From UBA3910 sp964626065 (lineage in GTDB: Bacteria; Bacillota; Limnochordia; Darwinibacteriales; Darwinibacteriaceae): DNA of 64,000 nucleotides. Every line of letters begins with the position of its first letter. Position 1 is the stretch's first letter. The position numbers were made by a program, and so were the translations under genes. Of the stretch, positions 8,602 through 16,667 are shown one piece after another. The notes under the pieces are model-generated. The model saw only the letters and a list, made by a program, of their open reading frames with translations. It made no database searches and had not been told where the DNA came from. The stretch spans positions 33,020 through 97,019 of the forward strand of contig CAZVDE010000003.1 of the NCBI GenBank assembly GCA_964626065.1, given 5' to 3'.

Positions 8602-9562
8602 CTTTGTCCCCCTCATGCCGGGATTTGTCGTAGATTTCATAAGCCTCAATAATTCGCTGCACTAAAGGATGGCGAACCACGTCATTTTCATTGAAATAGC
8701 AAAACCCGATCCCCTCTACGCCGCTGAGGATCTTTTGAATTAAAACGAGGCCCGAAATCTTGCCCGGCGGTAGATCTACCTGGGTAATGTCACCGGTTAC
8801 TACCGCTCGGGAACCAAATCCCAAACGAGTCAAAAACATTTTGATCTGTTCCGGTGTGCAGTTTTGGGCTTCGTCTAAAATGACAAAACAATCATCGAGC
8901 GTTCTACCCCGCATATAAGCGAGGGGAGCGACTTCGATGATCCCTTTTTCCCTATATTTAAGATACGTCTCCTGACCCATAATGTCATATAAGGCATCGT
9001 AAAGAGGCCGTAGGTACGGATCCACTTTATCCTGAAGATCCCCCGGCAAAAAGCCCAGGTGTTCTCCTGCTTCCACCGCCGGACGAGTCAGAATAATCCT
9101 GTCCACATCTTTTTTTCTCAAAGCGGCCACCGCCACCGCCATCGCCAGATAAGTTTTTCCCGTGCCCGCGGGGCCTATGCCGAAGACAATATCGTTTTCT
9201 GTTATGGACTGCACATATTTCCGCTGGCCGGCGGTTTTAGGCCTGATCTGCTTGCCCCGATGGGTTACAACTACCGTGCCCGAGCTTAATTCACGCAACA
9301 ATGTATAATCACCGTTTTCACTCAGCCTTATGGCGTAATAGACATCATGGCTGCTGAGACCCGGGCCTAGCGATGCAATGTTCTCCAGCACCAGTTTGGC
9401 CTGTTCAACGCGCAGCGGCGGCCCGCTTATTGAAAGTTCCAAGCCGCGAGGGACAATTACCACCCCAAACGCATTCTCAATCAGGCGCAAATGCTCGTCC
9501 TTTTTCCCACTTACCACTTGAGCCTGTTCATTACTGCCAAGGCGAAATATTTTACTGACCAG
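8579..9562 (-). CDS. phoH: PhoH family ATPase/RNA-binding protein
   Basis: PhoH-like P-loop ATPase. Walker A is GPAGTGKTYLA near residue 130 and Walker B ILDEAQN near 225. The N-terminal KH-like segment (KKDEHLRLIENAFGVVIVPRG) is typical. The first conventional in-frame start is GTG at 9515-9517, but it has no SD and would remove family-conserved N-terminal residues. The only strong SD in this leader is AGGAGG, 8 bases before an in-frame CTG at 9560-9562. Translation from it gives 327 aa beginning VSKIFRLGSNEQ after the initiator, and I prefer that start. A sigma-A promoter lies 33 bases upstream, so phoH heads the phoH to era unit. Confidence 0.94.
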   Translation of the reverse strand: MVSKIFRLGSNEQAQVVSGKKDEHLRLIENAFGVVIVPRGLELSISGPPLRVEQAKLVLENIASLGPGLSSHDVYYAIRLSENGDYTLLRELSSGTVVVTHRGKQIRPKTAGQRKYVQSITENDIVFGIGPAGTGKTYLAMAVAVAALRKKDVDRIILTRPAVEAGEHLGFLPGDLQDKVDPYLRPLYDALYDIMGQETYLKYREKGIIEVAPLAYMRGRTLDDCFVILDEAQNCTPEQIKMFLTRLGFGSRAVVTGDITQVDLPPGKISGLVLIQKILSGVEGIGFCYFNENDVVRHPLVQRIIEAYEIYDKSRHEGDKGETKKQK

Positions 9563-9594
9563 ATCGGCTTCCTCCTGTTTTCCCTTATGTCCTT

Positions 9595-9623
9595 ATTATA
9601 AGCAAAACAAGTATGAAGTGCAA
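9595..9623 (-). promoter_or_regulatory. Sigma-A promoter of phoH
   Basis: On the minus strand TTGCAC (9618-9623) is followed by a 17-base spacer and a perfect TATAAT (9595-9600). It starts directly after the yqfD stop codon and would give a leader of about 25 bases before the phoH SD. Confidence 0.8.
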
Positions 9624-9624
9624 A

Positions 9625-10794
9625 TTATTGATTTAAAAAGAGGCCGATTTCCTGCTCCGCCTCAACCGTCAGGCTGATCCGCACTCCGTCCTGATCAGGC
9701 ATGAAGTACATTTTTTCTTCCGCAGCCCGTATCTGTTCCCGATCCACCCCGCGAGCGGACAATTTTTCCCAGGCCATGGCGGAGGCCTTCAGCCGCGCTT
9801 GTTCAATGGGGACGGCTGTGGGAACGTATTCCACTTCCGCGTATTCCACCCGTGCCAGGCTGATAGGCACCATTGCGGCGCCAAGCGATAAAGACCACTC
9901 CTTCGCTCGCCGCAGATGGGTTTCTTCCGAATAGCTTTTTCCTACGGGAATGACCCAAGGGCCGATTGAAACTAAATACTGCAGGCGGCGCACCCCGGTT
10001 TCCAAGGGCCGCCAGACCACCAGCGGGGCTTCGCCCACCTCTTCATGCCACACCCGGGCCCTAATAATCCCCTCCGCGGAACCGAACTGCTTCTGGCCCC
10101 GTGCATCGTAGTAATCACCGGAGATTAGGAGCTCGCCGGCCTGAACAGTATCCCCCTCGCCTACCCGGGCGGTACCCCGCAAAACCAAGACCTGCGTTAC
10201 AACGCCGTCCTCCGTCGCGTAAATATGCCCCGCGCTCGCCCGCACCCCTTCACCTTCGTTTCGTTCCGAAAGGCTGAGCCTGGCCCTAACCCCCTTTAAC
10301 TCCACTTCTGCCCAGGCGAGAGAGGGAAAACGAAGCAGAAGTTCTTTTTCAATCCGGCGCGGCGCAATCGAAGCGCGGCGTACCCCCGCATTTAAACCCA
10401 ATTCTTCCGCCGCTAGCCTGAGTTCGCCCAGGGACAGGCTTTCGTGGCCGTGTATCTCCACAAACCAGATATAACCGGCTAAATGGACGATAAAAGCCAA
10501 ACATAGAGCCAAGCCCGCCGGGAGCAGCAGCCGCCTTTTTATACCGCGCAATAAAAAGGGCAGCCCATGACGGTCCAGAATGCTCACATTGATCCGGGTC
10601 CCCCAGAGCAGGGGCCTCAGGCGGCAAAAATCAGCCATCCCAAAACGAGCCAGCATCACATCGGGAGTGCGCCGTTCGATCTGCCACAGGACAATATCCG
10701 CCACGGCAATCTTATTCAATAAACGTTCCAGGCCCGGCCCCCGCAGCCGCACCGTCACAAACCCACGCCACCACAGCCAAAAGTAAGTGATCAT
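9625..10794 (-). CDS. yqfD: Sporulation protein YqfD
   Basis: A 389 aa protein of the YqfD family: an N-terminal cytosolic domain with FGMADFCRLRPLLWGT, a single membrane span at about 90-112, and a long extracytoplasmic part. The IAPRRIEKELL, GTARVGEGDTVQAGELLISG and LVWRPLETG-like segments are typical. In Bacillus yqfD belongs to the mother-cell SigE regulon and its exact role is not known. The ATG overlaps the yqfC stop (ATGA), so the two are translationally coupled. A constitutive-looking promoter for phoH begins right after its stop. Confidence 0.9.
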   Translation of the reverse strand: MITYFWLWWRGFVTVRLRGPGLERLLNKIAVADIVLWQIERRTPDVMLARFGMADFCRLRPLLWGTRINVSILDRHGLPFLLRGIKRRLLLPAGLALCLAFIVHLAGYIWFVEIHGHESLSLGELRLAAEELGLNAGVRRASIAPRRIEKELLLRFPSLAWAEVELKGVRARLSLSERNEGEGVRASAGHIYATEDGVVTQVLVLRGTARVGEGDTVQAGELLISGDYYDARGQKQFGSAEGIIRARVWHEEVGEAPLVVWRPLETGVRRLQYLVSIGPWVIPVGKSYSEETHLRRAKEWSLSLGAAMVPISLARVEYAEVEYVPTAVPIEQARLKASAMAWEKLSARGVDREQIRAAEEKMYFMPDQDGVRISLTVEAEQEIGLFLNQ

Positions 10795-11069
10795 TTCAAC
10801 ACCACCTGGCGAATTTCACCGGCGATTTTAATTTCTGAAGCAGAAAAAGATGTGATCTGCAAATCTTTGCCGATTATCTCAATGATTCCCTGGAGGGAGT
10901 TAGCTTTGACGCAGGCGGTATTATATTGGATCAAGCCTTTGTGATTGGAAATCCTGGCCTCCATATCGCCTACAAGACTAATGGTGGCGTAATCCAGTAG
11001 CGCCGCGGGCGGCAGATCAAAGGCGCGAGCAAATGTTTGTCTCAACCTGTGCTTGGAGTCGGGCCCCAT
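10791..11069 (-). CDS. yqfC: Sporulation protein YqfC
   Basis: A 92 aa protein of the YqfC family, recognised by LPPAALLDYATISLVGDMEA, the HKGLIQY segment and the C-terminal part, and by its coupling to yqfD. The start is ATG at 11067-11069 with AAGGGGGG six bases upstream. It begins a new transcription unit just after a strong terminator. The -10-like CATAAATT at the end of that terminator resembles a SigE -10, but I find no matching -35, so I do not list a promoter. YqfC is small and soluble; its molecular function is unknown. Confidence 0.87.
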   Translation of the reverse strand: MGPDSKHRLRQTFARAFDLPPAALLDYATISLVGDMEARISNHKGLIQYNTACVKANSLQGIIEIIGKDLQITSFSASEIKIAGEIRQVVLK

Positions 11070-11102
11070 CGCGTTCCCCCCTTTCTTCTAAATTTATGCA
11101 TC

Positions 11103-11140
11103 TAAAAAAAGGTTAGACCCCGCGATGCAGGGTCTAACCT
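11103..11140 (-). terminator. Rho-independent terminator after the floA operon
   Basis: On the minus strand a 10-bp stem (GGTTAGACCC paired with GGGTCTAACC, 11111-11140) is followed directly by seven T (11103-11109). It ends the nfeD-floA unit and insulates yqfC. Confidence 0.92.
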
Positions 11141-11156
11141 TAAACGTCACTTCTTA

Positions 11157-11582
11157 TTAGCGCTGGGGCCAGGGCCTTTTGGCTCGAGGCTGCCTGAGAA
11201 TCTCCGACATAATTACTGCTTCAGCCATATTAGGCCGCCATTGGCGTCTCGGTGTACGCCCGGAGGGCCGTTCCGGCTGCGCAGGCTCTTCATCCCAGCC
11301 GCCGGAGCCAAATTCCATTTCCCCGAAAATACCCGGCGCCCCCTTTACGGCCGATCCCGGGCCCGAATCGTCGACGTGGCCATCTCCGTCGGCGCCACCA
11401 TCAGCATCAGCAAAAATCTCCACAGCCGAGTCAATTTCGTCAAATGGCACTGCACGATCACGCATATCGCGGGTGCGGTCCAATTGCCGCTGGTCGGCCT
11501 CTTTGTTTTCCGCTAACTTTCTGATCACGCCGCTGATCACGGCCACAAGAACATAAACTACTAACGCTGCAGATAAATTCAC
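11157..11582 (-). CDS. Small membrane-anchored protein of unknown function
   Basis: A 141 aa protein I cannot assign to a characterised family. Residues 1-20 form one membrane span (LSAALVVYVLVAVISGVI) followed by a basic/acidic charged segment. Residues 55-110 are low in complexity and rich in Asp, Gly, Pro and Glu. The last 25 residues hold a better-ordered motif (AEAVIMSEILRQPRAKRPW) that recalls the short C-terminal motif of small proteins next to flotillin genes in other Clostridia; that is from memory and unverified. The GTG start has AGGTGA five bases upstream. It lies 9 bases after floA and before the operon terminator, so a membrane role linked to FloA is a reasonable guess. Confidence 0.6.
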   Translation of the reverse strand: MNLSAALVVYVLVAVISGVIRKLAENKEADQRQLDRTRDMRDRAVPFDEIDSAVEIFADADGGADGDGHVDDSGPGSAVKGAPGIFGEMEFGSGGWDEEPAQPERPSGRTPRRQWRPNMAEAVIMSEILRQPRAKRPWPQR

Positions 11583-11591
11583 TTAGCTCAC

Positions 11592-12581
11592 CTACCGCAA
11601 TTCGTCATCGCCGGTGCGGGGGCCATCATCTGTCTGCTCATCACCGATTCTTTTTCTCATCTCGGTGTCGGCCATGACATTTTGCATGCCGTAATAATCC
11701 ATCACGCCCAGATTACCCTCGCGCAGGGCCTCCGCCAATGCTTTGGGCACCTCTGCCTCAGCTTCGACAACGCGCGCCCGCATCTCTTGCGTGGCCGCTT
11801 TCATTTCCTGTTCGCGAGCTTGTGCCGCGAAGCGACGTTCGGCCGCTTTCGCCTGAGCAATATTTTTATCCGCTTCCGCTTGGTCCATCTGCAGCCGTGC
11901 GCCGATGTTTCTGCCCACGTCCACATCGGCGATGTCTATAGATAGAATTTCAAACGCGGTCCCCGAATCTAAACCCTTATTCAAGACAACCCTAGATATC
12001 TTATCGGGGTTCTCCAGAACTTCAGCGTGGCTGACACTGGAACCCACCGTTGTTACAATACCTTCACCGACCCGGGCAATCACGGTAGCTTCACCCGCTC
12101 CGCCCACAAGGCGTTCTATGTTGGCGCGCACCGTAACACGTGCTTTTGCCTTCAGCTCAATGCCGTCTTTGGCAACAGCGGAAATAAGGGGCGTTTCAAT
12201 AACCTTGGGGTTGACGCTCATCTGCACCGCTTCCAGAACATTTCTACCCGCCAGATCAATCGCCGCGGCCCTTTCAAACGGTAGGGGTATGTCGGCCCGA
12301 TGGGCAGCGATCAGTGCATCCACTACGTTATCGACGTTACCGCCGGCCAAAAAGTGCGCTTCCAGCTTATCAATGGTAGTCTCCACACCGCCTTTTTGCG
12401 CCTTAATAAAGGGCAAGATGATTCTGCTCGGCGCCACGCGGCGCAAACGCATACCCACAAGCGTTATGATTCCCACATCTACTCCGGCTGCAATGGCGGA
12501 GATCCACAAGCCGATGGGTACGAAAGTGAAGAAAACGGCCAGGAACGCGATGATAAGAACCAATAAGAAAATCCAAGTCAT
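11592..12581 (-). CDS. floA: Flotillin-like membrane scaffold protein FloA
   Basis: A 329 aa member of the YqfA/FloA family, which marks functional membrane microdomains in Bacillus. Two N-terminal hydrophobic segments (residues 3-45) precede an SPFH-like domain (GNVDNVVDALIAAHRADIPL, FERAAAIDLAGRNVLEAVQMSVNPKVIETP). A C-terminal Ala/Glu/Lys-rich coiled coil (about 240-300) ends with GNLGVMDYYGMQNVMADT. The ATG has a full AAAAGGAGG. It follows nfeD by 28 bases; nfeD-floA is the classic stomatin/flotillin-NfeD pair, here at the same place as yqeZ-yqfA in Bacillus. Confidence 0.95.
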   Translation of the reverse strand: MTWIFLLVLIIAFLAVFFTFVPIGLWISAIAAGVDVGIITLVGMRLRRVAPSRIILPFIKAQKGGVETTIDKLEAHFLAGGNVDNVVDALIAAHRADIPLPFERAAAIDLAGRNVLEAVQMSVNPKVIETPLISAVAKDGIELKAKARVTVRANIERLVGGAGEATVIARVGEGIVTTVGSSVSHAEVLENPDKISRVVLNKGLDSGTAFEILSIDIADVDVGRNIGARLQMDQAEADKNIAQAKAAERRFAAQAREQEMKAATQEMRARVVEAEAEVPKALAEALREGNLGVMDYYGMQNVMADTEMRKRIGDEQTDDGPRTGDDELR

Positions 12582-12609
12582 ACAGAAAACCTCCTTTTAA
12601 GTTAATTGT

Positions 12610-13914
12610 TTAGTTTATCTCCCGCACAATAATCTTTGATCCTTCCAGTGCAACAACTTCAACTAAGGCATTAGACGCAATAAAACCGCCTTCCGAAATC
12701 ACATTATAGCGTTCTTCACCGATGACGAGCGTTCCCGCGGGCCTCAGCGGTGTAAGCGTCCGGCCGCGCTGCCCCAAAAGATCGGGGTAATTATCGCCAG
12801 CCTGATAACCCTCTTCCTTAGAACCGGTCTGCGACAAAACCAGCCGCTGCCAAAACCGGGTCCTACCCAAACGCCGCCAGAGTAAAATCAAGGCCGCAAT
12901 ACTCACCGATAAGGCAATTACAAGGCTCATCACAGCCAGTCTGAAATCCCCGAATACAAGCAGAATACTGGCGGAAACGGCGATAATGCCCAGGATCCCG
13001 GTAATTCCGAAACCGGGAATAACAAAGATCTCCAACAGCAACAGAAATAAGCCAATAATAAAAAGTCCGATTTCTTCAAAGCCGGCCAAACCCACAATAT
13101 ACCGCCCCCCAAAAAACAGCGCCAGAGAAATTACACCACCCGTTCCGGGGACTCCCCAACCCGGGGTCGTAATTTCCACAATCAAGCCTAAAAATCCCAG
13201 AGTAAGCAGGAGCGAACTGACGGTAGAATTAGTTAGGAAGCGCGCTACACTTTCGGCCCAATGGGGTTTCAGGCGGATGGGCTCATAATTGTTGTACCCG
13301 AAATAAGTAAGGACCTCATGGATGCTGCCCGCCGTTACATCACTTAGCTCCCATTTTAGCGCATCCTCCGCGGATAGGCTTAAGATTTTGCCCTTCTCCA
13401 CCAGATCTTCAATAGCAACGTCCGCATCAACCATGGCCGCCCCTAAACGCTGATCCCTCCCATTTCTCGCCGCTGTTGCCTCAAATTCGGCGCGCAGGGC
13501 AGATACCGTCTTTTCTTCCAAGGGCCTGGGTTCTGCAGCCCCCACGCTGCTGCCTGGTGCCATGGCAATCTGCGGTGCGGACAGCGTTATCAAGGCCCCC
13601 GCGGACCAAGCCCGTTCACTGACATAAGCAATAACAGGAACCCTTGCTTTAACGAGCAAATCTTTAATCTCTGTGGCAGCATCAACACGGCCCCCGAAGG
13701 TATTGATTTCTAGTAACACCAGGCCATCATTGCGTTCGGCCACCGCCAAGCCCCTGGCCACGAAAGCGGCCAAACCGGGCTCAATTTCACCCTGGATAGG
13801 CAAAATATAGACGGGAATCGGGTCAACAGCCGCGGCTGGGGCCGGTTGATAAACGGCTAACAAAATCACGACACAAAGTACAGCCATTCCGGGTCGGAAT
13901 CTAAAGCGCCCCAC
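12610..13914 (-). CDS. NfeD/ClpP-class membrane serine protease homologue (YqeZ type)
   Basis: Long-form NfeD: a signal peptide, an extracytoplasmic ClpP-like domain (INTFGGRVDAATEIKDLL, then SERAWSAGALITLSA with the candidate nucleophile Ser), four to five membrane spans (about 220-345) and a C-terminal NfeD OB-fold domain (LLGQRGRTLTPLRPAGTLVIG). I prefer the GTG at 13912-13914, which follows a GGTGAT SD and places Arg residues just before the hydrophobic core of the signal. The ATG at 13957-13959 lies inside a hairpin that looks like the rpsU terminator. The protein is 434 aa. The floA gene downstream is its expected partner. Confidence 0.9.
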   Translation of the reverse strand: MGRFRFRPGMAVLCVVILLAVYQPAPAAAVDPIPVYILPIQGEIEPGLAAFVARGLAVAERNDGLVLLEINTFGGRVDAATEIKDLLVKARVPVIAYVSERAWSAGALITLSAPQIAMAPGSSVGAAEPRPLEEKTVSALRAEFEATAARNGRDQRLGAAMVDADVAIEDLVEKGKILSLSAEDALKWELSDVTAGSIHEVLTYFGYNNYEPIRLKPHWAESVARFLTNSTVSSLLLTLGFLGLIVEITTPGWGVPGTGGVISLALFFGGRYIVGLAGFEEIGLFIIGLFLLLLEIFVIPGFGITGILGIIAVSASILLVFGDFRLAVMSLVIALSVSIAALILLWRRLGRTRFWQRLVLSQTGSKEEGYQAGDNYPDLLGQRGRTLTPLRPAGTLVIGEERYNVISEGGFIASNALVEVVALEGSKIIVREIN

Positions 13915-13930
13915 ATTATCACCCGCTTTC

Positions 13931-13965
13931 TTGAAAGAAAGCTCGACATCCTTCGACATCGAGCT
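13931..13965 (-). terminator. Probable rpsU terminator overlapping the nfeD leader
   Basis: On the minus strand AGCTCGA and TCGAGCT (13959-13965 and 13940-13946) form a 7-bp stem with a 12-base loop, followed by TTCTTTC. It begins 8 bases after the rpsU stop. Confidence 0.5.
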
Positions 13966-13972
13966 ATAGTCC

Positions 13973-14152
13973 TTAACGACGATACTTTCTTTTGCGAGCA
14001 GCCTCCGACTTTTTCTTCCGCCTTACGCTTGGTTTTTCGTAATGCTCGCGTTTTCTGGCCTCGGATAAAACTCCTGACATGCGAATCTGCCTTTTAAAAC
14101 GGCGCAAAGCATTATCGAGGGACTCATTTTTGCCTACTTTAATTTCTGCCAC
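13973..14152 (-). CDS. rpsU: Ribosomal protein bS21
   Basis: A 59 aa protein beginning (GTG)AEIKVGKNESLDNALRRFKR, the bS21 signature, with the basic C-terminal tail (RRKKKSEAARKRKYRR) that contacts 16S rRNA. I choose GTG at 14150-14152 because GGAGGG lies 6 bases upstream and the N-terminus matches the family; the open frame extends 11 codons upstream without support. It has its own sigma-A promoter between the HIT gene and its leader, and the 5' leader holds a strong hairpin. bS21 acts in mRNA selection on the 30S subunit. The yqeY gene that follows rpsU in Bacillus is absent here. Confidence 0.97.
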   Translation of the reverse strand: MAEIKVGKNESLDNALRRFKRQIRMSGVLSEARKREHYEKPSVRRKKKSEAARKRKYRR

Positions 14153-14188
14153 GTATATCCCTCCTTCCAATGCTGATTGCGTCAAGCG

Positions 14189-14211
14189 CCTGATGCACCC
14201 CGTGCTTCAGG
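14189..14211 (-). promoter_or_regulatory. Hairpin in the rpsU 5' leader
   Basis: Within the rpsU leader, CCTGAAGCAC and GTGCATCAGG pair (nine pairs, one A-A mismatch) around a GGG loop. No T-run follows, so it is not a terminator. It may be an autoregulatory or RNA-stability element. Confidence 0.5.
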
Positions 14212-14226
14212 TATAATACAATACTC

Positions 14227-14255
14227 ATTATAGTGCATTCGGAGCCGGTGGTCAA
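14227..14255 (-). promoter_or_regulatory. Sigma-A promoter of rpsU
   Basis: TTGACC (14250-14255), a 17-base spacer and a perfect TATAAT (14227-14232) on the minus strand, placed just after the stop of the HIT gene. Confidence 0.85.
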
Positions 14256-14258
14256 TAA

Positions 14259-14600
14259 TCAACCGGGAGGCCACTGCAGCGAACGGCCGCCTAAAAGATG
14301 GAAGTGCAAATGGGGCACGCTCTGCCCGCCCTGCGAACCAATGTTGAGGACGACACGATAACCAGCAGATAATTGTTCCCGCTGTGCCAGCGACCGGACC
14401 GCTAAAAGTAGGGCGCCCAACAAATCGCGATCTTCTCGTTTGGCCTGATCGAGACTGGCGATATGCTTTTTGGGAATCACCAGAATATGAGTGGGCGCTT
14501 GCGGGTTGAGATCATTAAACGCCACTAAATCATCTGTTTCCAATAATATTTCTGTGGGCAGTTCTCCCCGTGCGATTTTACAAAACACACAGTCACTCAT
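14259..14600 (-). CDS. HIT family nucleotide hydrolase (HinT-like)
   Basis: A 113 aa histidine-triad protein. It begins MSDCVFCKIARGELPTEIL and ends with the catalytic VPHLHFHLLGG triad. The N-terminal Cys residues are the metal-binding CxxC seen in many HinT proteins. HinT enzymes hydrolyse adenosine 5'-phosphoramidates and related substrates. The ATG at 14598-14600 has GGGAGG seven bases upstream; the open frame continues 40 codons further, inside mtaB, without family similarity. It overlaps the mtaB stop by 8 bases and is the last gene before the rpsU promoter. Confidence 0.94.
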   Translation of the reverse strand: MSDCVFCKIARGELPTEILLETDDLVAFNDLNPQAPTHILVIPKKHIASLDQAKREDRDLLGALLLAVRSLAQREQLSAGYRVVLNIGSQGGQSVPHLHFHLLGGRSLQWPPG

Positions 14601-15930
14601 TGTGTTCCTCCCATCCTTCTTTTTGCAGCACACCGCGCACTTCTTCCCCATCCGCGGCAGTAATGCGAACAGCAGCCATCTCCCCGACGGCGGCGTTTTG
14701 TGCCGCCTTAAAACGGACACGCAGATAATTATCGGTATGGCCGATTAAATGCCCCGCTTCCGCTTGTTCCACCAAAACATCGACTTCGCTGCCTATAAAA
14801 GTTTTATGAAATGCTTCAGCGGATGTATCACTTATTTTTATTAGACACTTACTACGGCTTTCCTTCACATTAGGGGCAACTTGCTGCGAAAATCCGGCAG
14901 CGGCAGTCCCCGCCCGCCTGGAGTATTGAAAAACATGCATTTTGCTGAATGCTAGTTTTTCACTTAACTGCCGCGTTTTGGTAAAATCTTGTTCCGTTTC
15001 GCCCGGGAAACCAACCATCACGTCAGTGGTAATGGCCACCTTGGGAATTTGGGAGCGAATCAGTGCCACAACGTCCTGAAATTGAACACTAGAATACCTG
15101 CGCCCCATGCGCCTTAAGATGTCATCGCTCCCGCTTTGCAGGGGTAAGTGAAAGTGACGACATAAAACGGGATGTTTCGCCACCAGATCTATCAATTGAT
15201 CGCTTACTTCAGAAGGGTCAATCGAACTAAGCCTCAGCCTGGCCAATCCCGGAATATCCGCTATCTCCCCGGTGATTTGGGCCAAATCCGCCGTTCCGCT
15301 GCCTAAATCGCGGCCGTACAGGCCTAAATGAATGCCTGTGAGTACTATTTCTTGATACCCATTGGCGACAAGCAGCCGAACCTGTTCTAGAACGCTTTCC
15401 CTATTCCTGCTGCGGGACGGCCCGCGGGCGTAGGGGACGCGGCAGTAGGTGCAGAACTGTTCGCAGCCATCCTGGATCTTCAAAACGGCCCTGGTTCGGC
15501 CGGAAAAATCCAAAGCAGAAAGATCTTCGAATTCATGGACTTGAAAAATATCCTCGATCAGCCTATCGGGACCGGGCCGCCCCAGCGCCTCAATTTTTTG
15601 CACAATACTGTCTCGGCCTGATGTTCCCACCAGGAGCGATACCCCCTCCAGGGCCGCCATTTTATCCGGGGCCACCTGGGCCAAACAGCCCATGGCTACC
15701 ACTTTGGCCTCGGGATTTAGTTTATGAGCGCGCCTAATCATCTGGCGCGATTTGCGATCAGCGAGGTTTGTCACAGTACACGTGTTGATTAGATAAACAT
15801 CCGCCTTATCATGAAAATCAACAAGGGTATAGCCCGCTTCTATAAACTGAGTGACCACGCTATCAGTATCATATTGGTTGACCTTACACCCCAAGGTGGC
15901 AACGCCCAGCCTTTTTTTAGTTTTACTCAT
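14593..15930 (-). CDS. mtaB: tRNA (t6A37) methylthiotransferase MtaB
   Basis: Radical-SAM enzyme that converts t6A37 to ms2t6A37 in ANN-decoding tRNAs. It has an N-terminal MTTase domain with LGCKVNQYDTD and its three cluster cysteines (CK, TC and GC segments), then the radical-SAM motif CEQFCTYCRVP (C-x3-C-x2-C) near residue 150, and a C-terminal TRAM domain. The ATG at 15928-15930 is preceded by GGGGAG seven bases upstream and overlaps the rsmE stop as ATGA, giving 445 aa. The position in prmA-rsmE-mtaB matches yqeT-yqeU-yqeV of Bacillus. Confidence 0.96.
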   Translation of the reverse strand: MSKTKKRLGVATLGCKVNQYDTDSVVTQFIEAGYTLVDFHDKADVYLINTCTVTNLADRKSRQMIRRAHKLNPEAKVVAMGCLAQVAPDKMAALEGVSLLVGTSGRDSIVQKIEALGRPGPDRLIEDIFQVHEFEDLSALDFSGRTRAVLKIQDGCEQFCTYCRVPYARGPSRSRNRESVLEQVRLLVANGYQEIVLTGIHLGLYGRDLGSGTADLAQITGEIADIPGLARLRLSSIDPSEVSDQLIDLVAKHPVLCRHFHLPLQSGSDDILRRMGRRYSSVQFQDVVALIRSQIPKVAITTDVMVGFPGETEQDFTKTRQLSEKLAFSKMHVFQYSRRAGTAAAGFSQQVAPNVKESRSKCLIKISDTSAEAFHKTFIGSEVDVLVEQAEAGHLIGHTDNYLRVRFKAAQNAAVGEMAAVRITAADGEEVRGVLQKEGWEEHNE

Positions 15931-16667
15931 TTTAAATCTCCCCATCTATAGCCTATCAAGCTCAAGGCCGCCAGCCCCGCTGTTTCTGTTCTGAGAATGC
16001 GCGGGCCAAGGCTGATCGTTTCCGCGCCGGCTTCCGTTAGCCTTTCAACTTCGGCGCCCGCAAATCCCCCTTCCGGCCCAATCAAGACCGAAACTGCATC
16101 GGGCGTACGAACAATGCCCCCCACTCCTTTATTTGCTTCACCCTCATAAGCGAGCAGAACCAATTCACGCCGACCCACGCGTTCTTCCACTGCACTTACG
16201 AGCTGTTCCCAGTTATGAATGGGCCTAATATCGGGCAGCTTGGTGCGGCCGCACTGTTTCGCCGCCTCCTGGGCGATGCGCTCCCATCGCTGCCCGCGAG
16301 CTTGCTCCTGTTTGGCATTGAGCCTAACTACGGTGAAACGAGAAATAAAAGGGATGATCTCGGCCACACCGAGCTCCACCGCTTTTTGGACAACCCAGTC
16401 CATTTTATCTCCTTTGGCTAAACCCTGAAAAAGAGCGATAGGCAGAGGCGATTCGCCGGCGGCGGCCACAGTCTTTTTCACAGTACCCCGGACCGTTGCC
16501 CCAACCTCACTGATTTCCACCAGGTGCACCAGCCCGTTTACGGCGATGCATTCAATCTCATCACCCGGTTGCAGCCGCAAAACCCTGGTGATATGGTGAG
16601 CATCGCTGCCATCAATCTGCACCCGGGCCTGCTGCGGTTGATCAGGTTTGAGAAAAAATCTAGCCAG
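15927..16667 (-). CDS. rsmE: 16S rRNA (uracil-1498-N3)-methyltransferase RsmE
   Basis: SPOUT-class methyltransferase that modifies U1498 of 16S rRNA. An N-terminal PUA-like part is followed by the knotted domain with GLAKGDKMDWVVQKAVELGV, IGPEGGF and LGPRILRTETA. RsmE proteins usually begin Met-x-RFF. Here the peptide ARFFLKPDQ follows a CTG at 16665-16667, preceded by AGGGGTG at a suitable distance, giving 246 aa. The nearest upstream GTG (16674-16676) abuts that SD and is badly spaced. I therefore list the CTG start, with the GTG as the alternative. It overlaps prmA and mtaB by a few bases each. Confidence 0.94.
   Translation of the reverse strand: MARFFLKPDQPQQARVQIDGSDAHHITRVLRLQPGDEIECIAVNGLVHLVEISEVGATVRGTVKKTVAAAGESPLPIALFQGLAKGDKMDWVVQKAVELGVAEIIPFISRFTVVRLNAKQEQARGQRWERIAQEAAKQCGRTKLPDIRPIHNWEQLVSAVEERVGRRELVLLAYEGEANKGVGGIVRTPDAVSVLIGPEGGFAGAEVERLTEAGAETISLGPRILRTETAGLAALSLIGYRWGDLK

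Noticed and set aside
11905..12600. 231-codon plus-strand frame opposite floA
   Set aside because: It is fully antisense to floA, and its Ser/Thr/Pro-rich content mirrors the codon use of the real gene.
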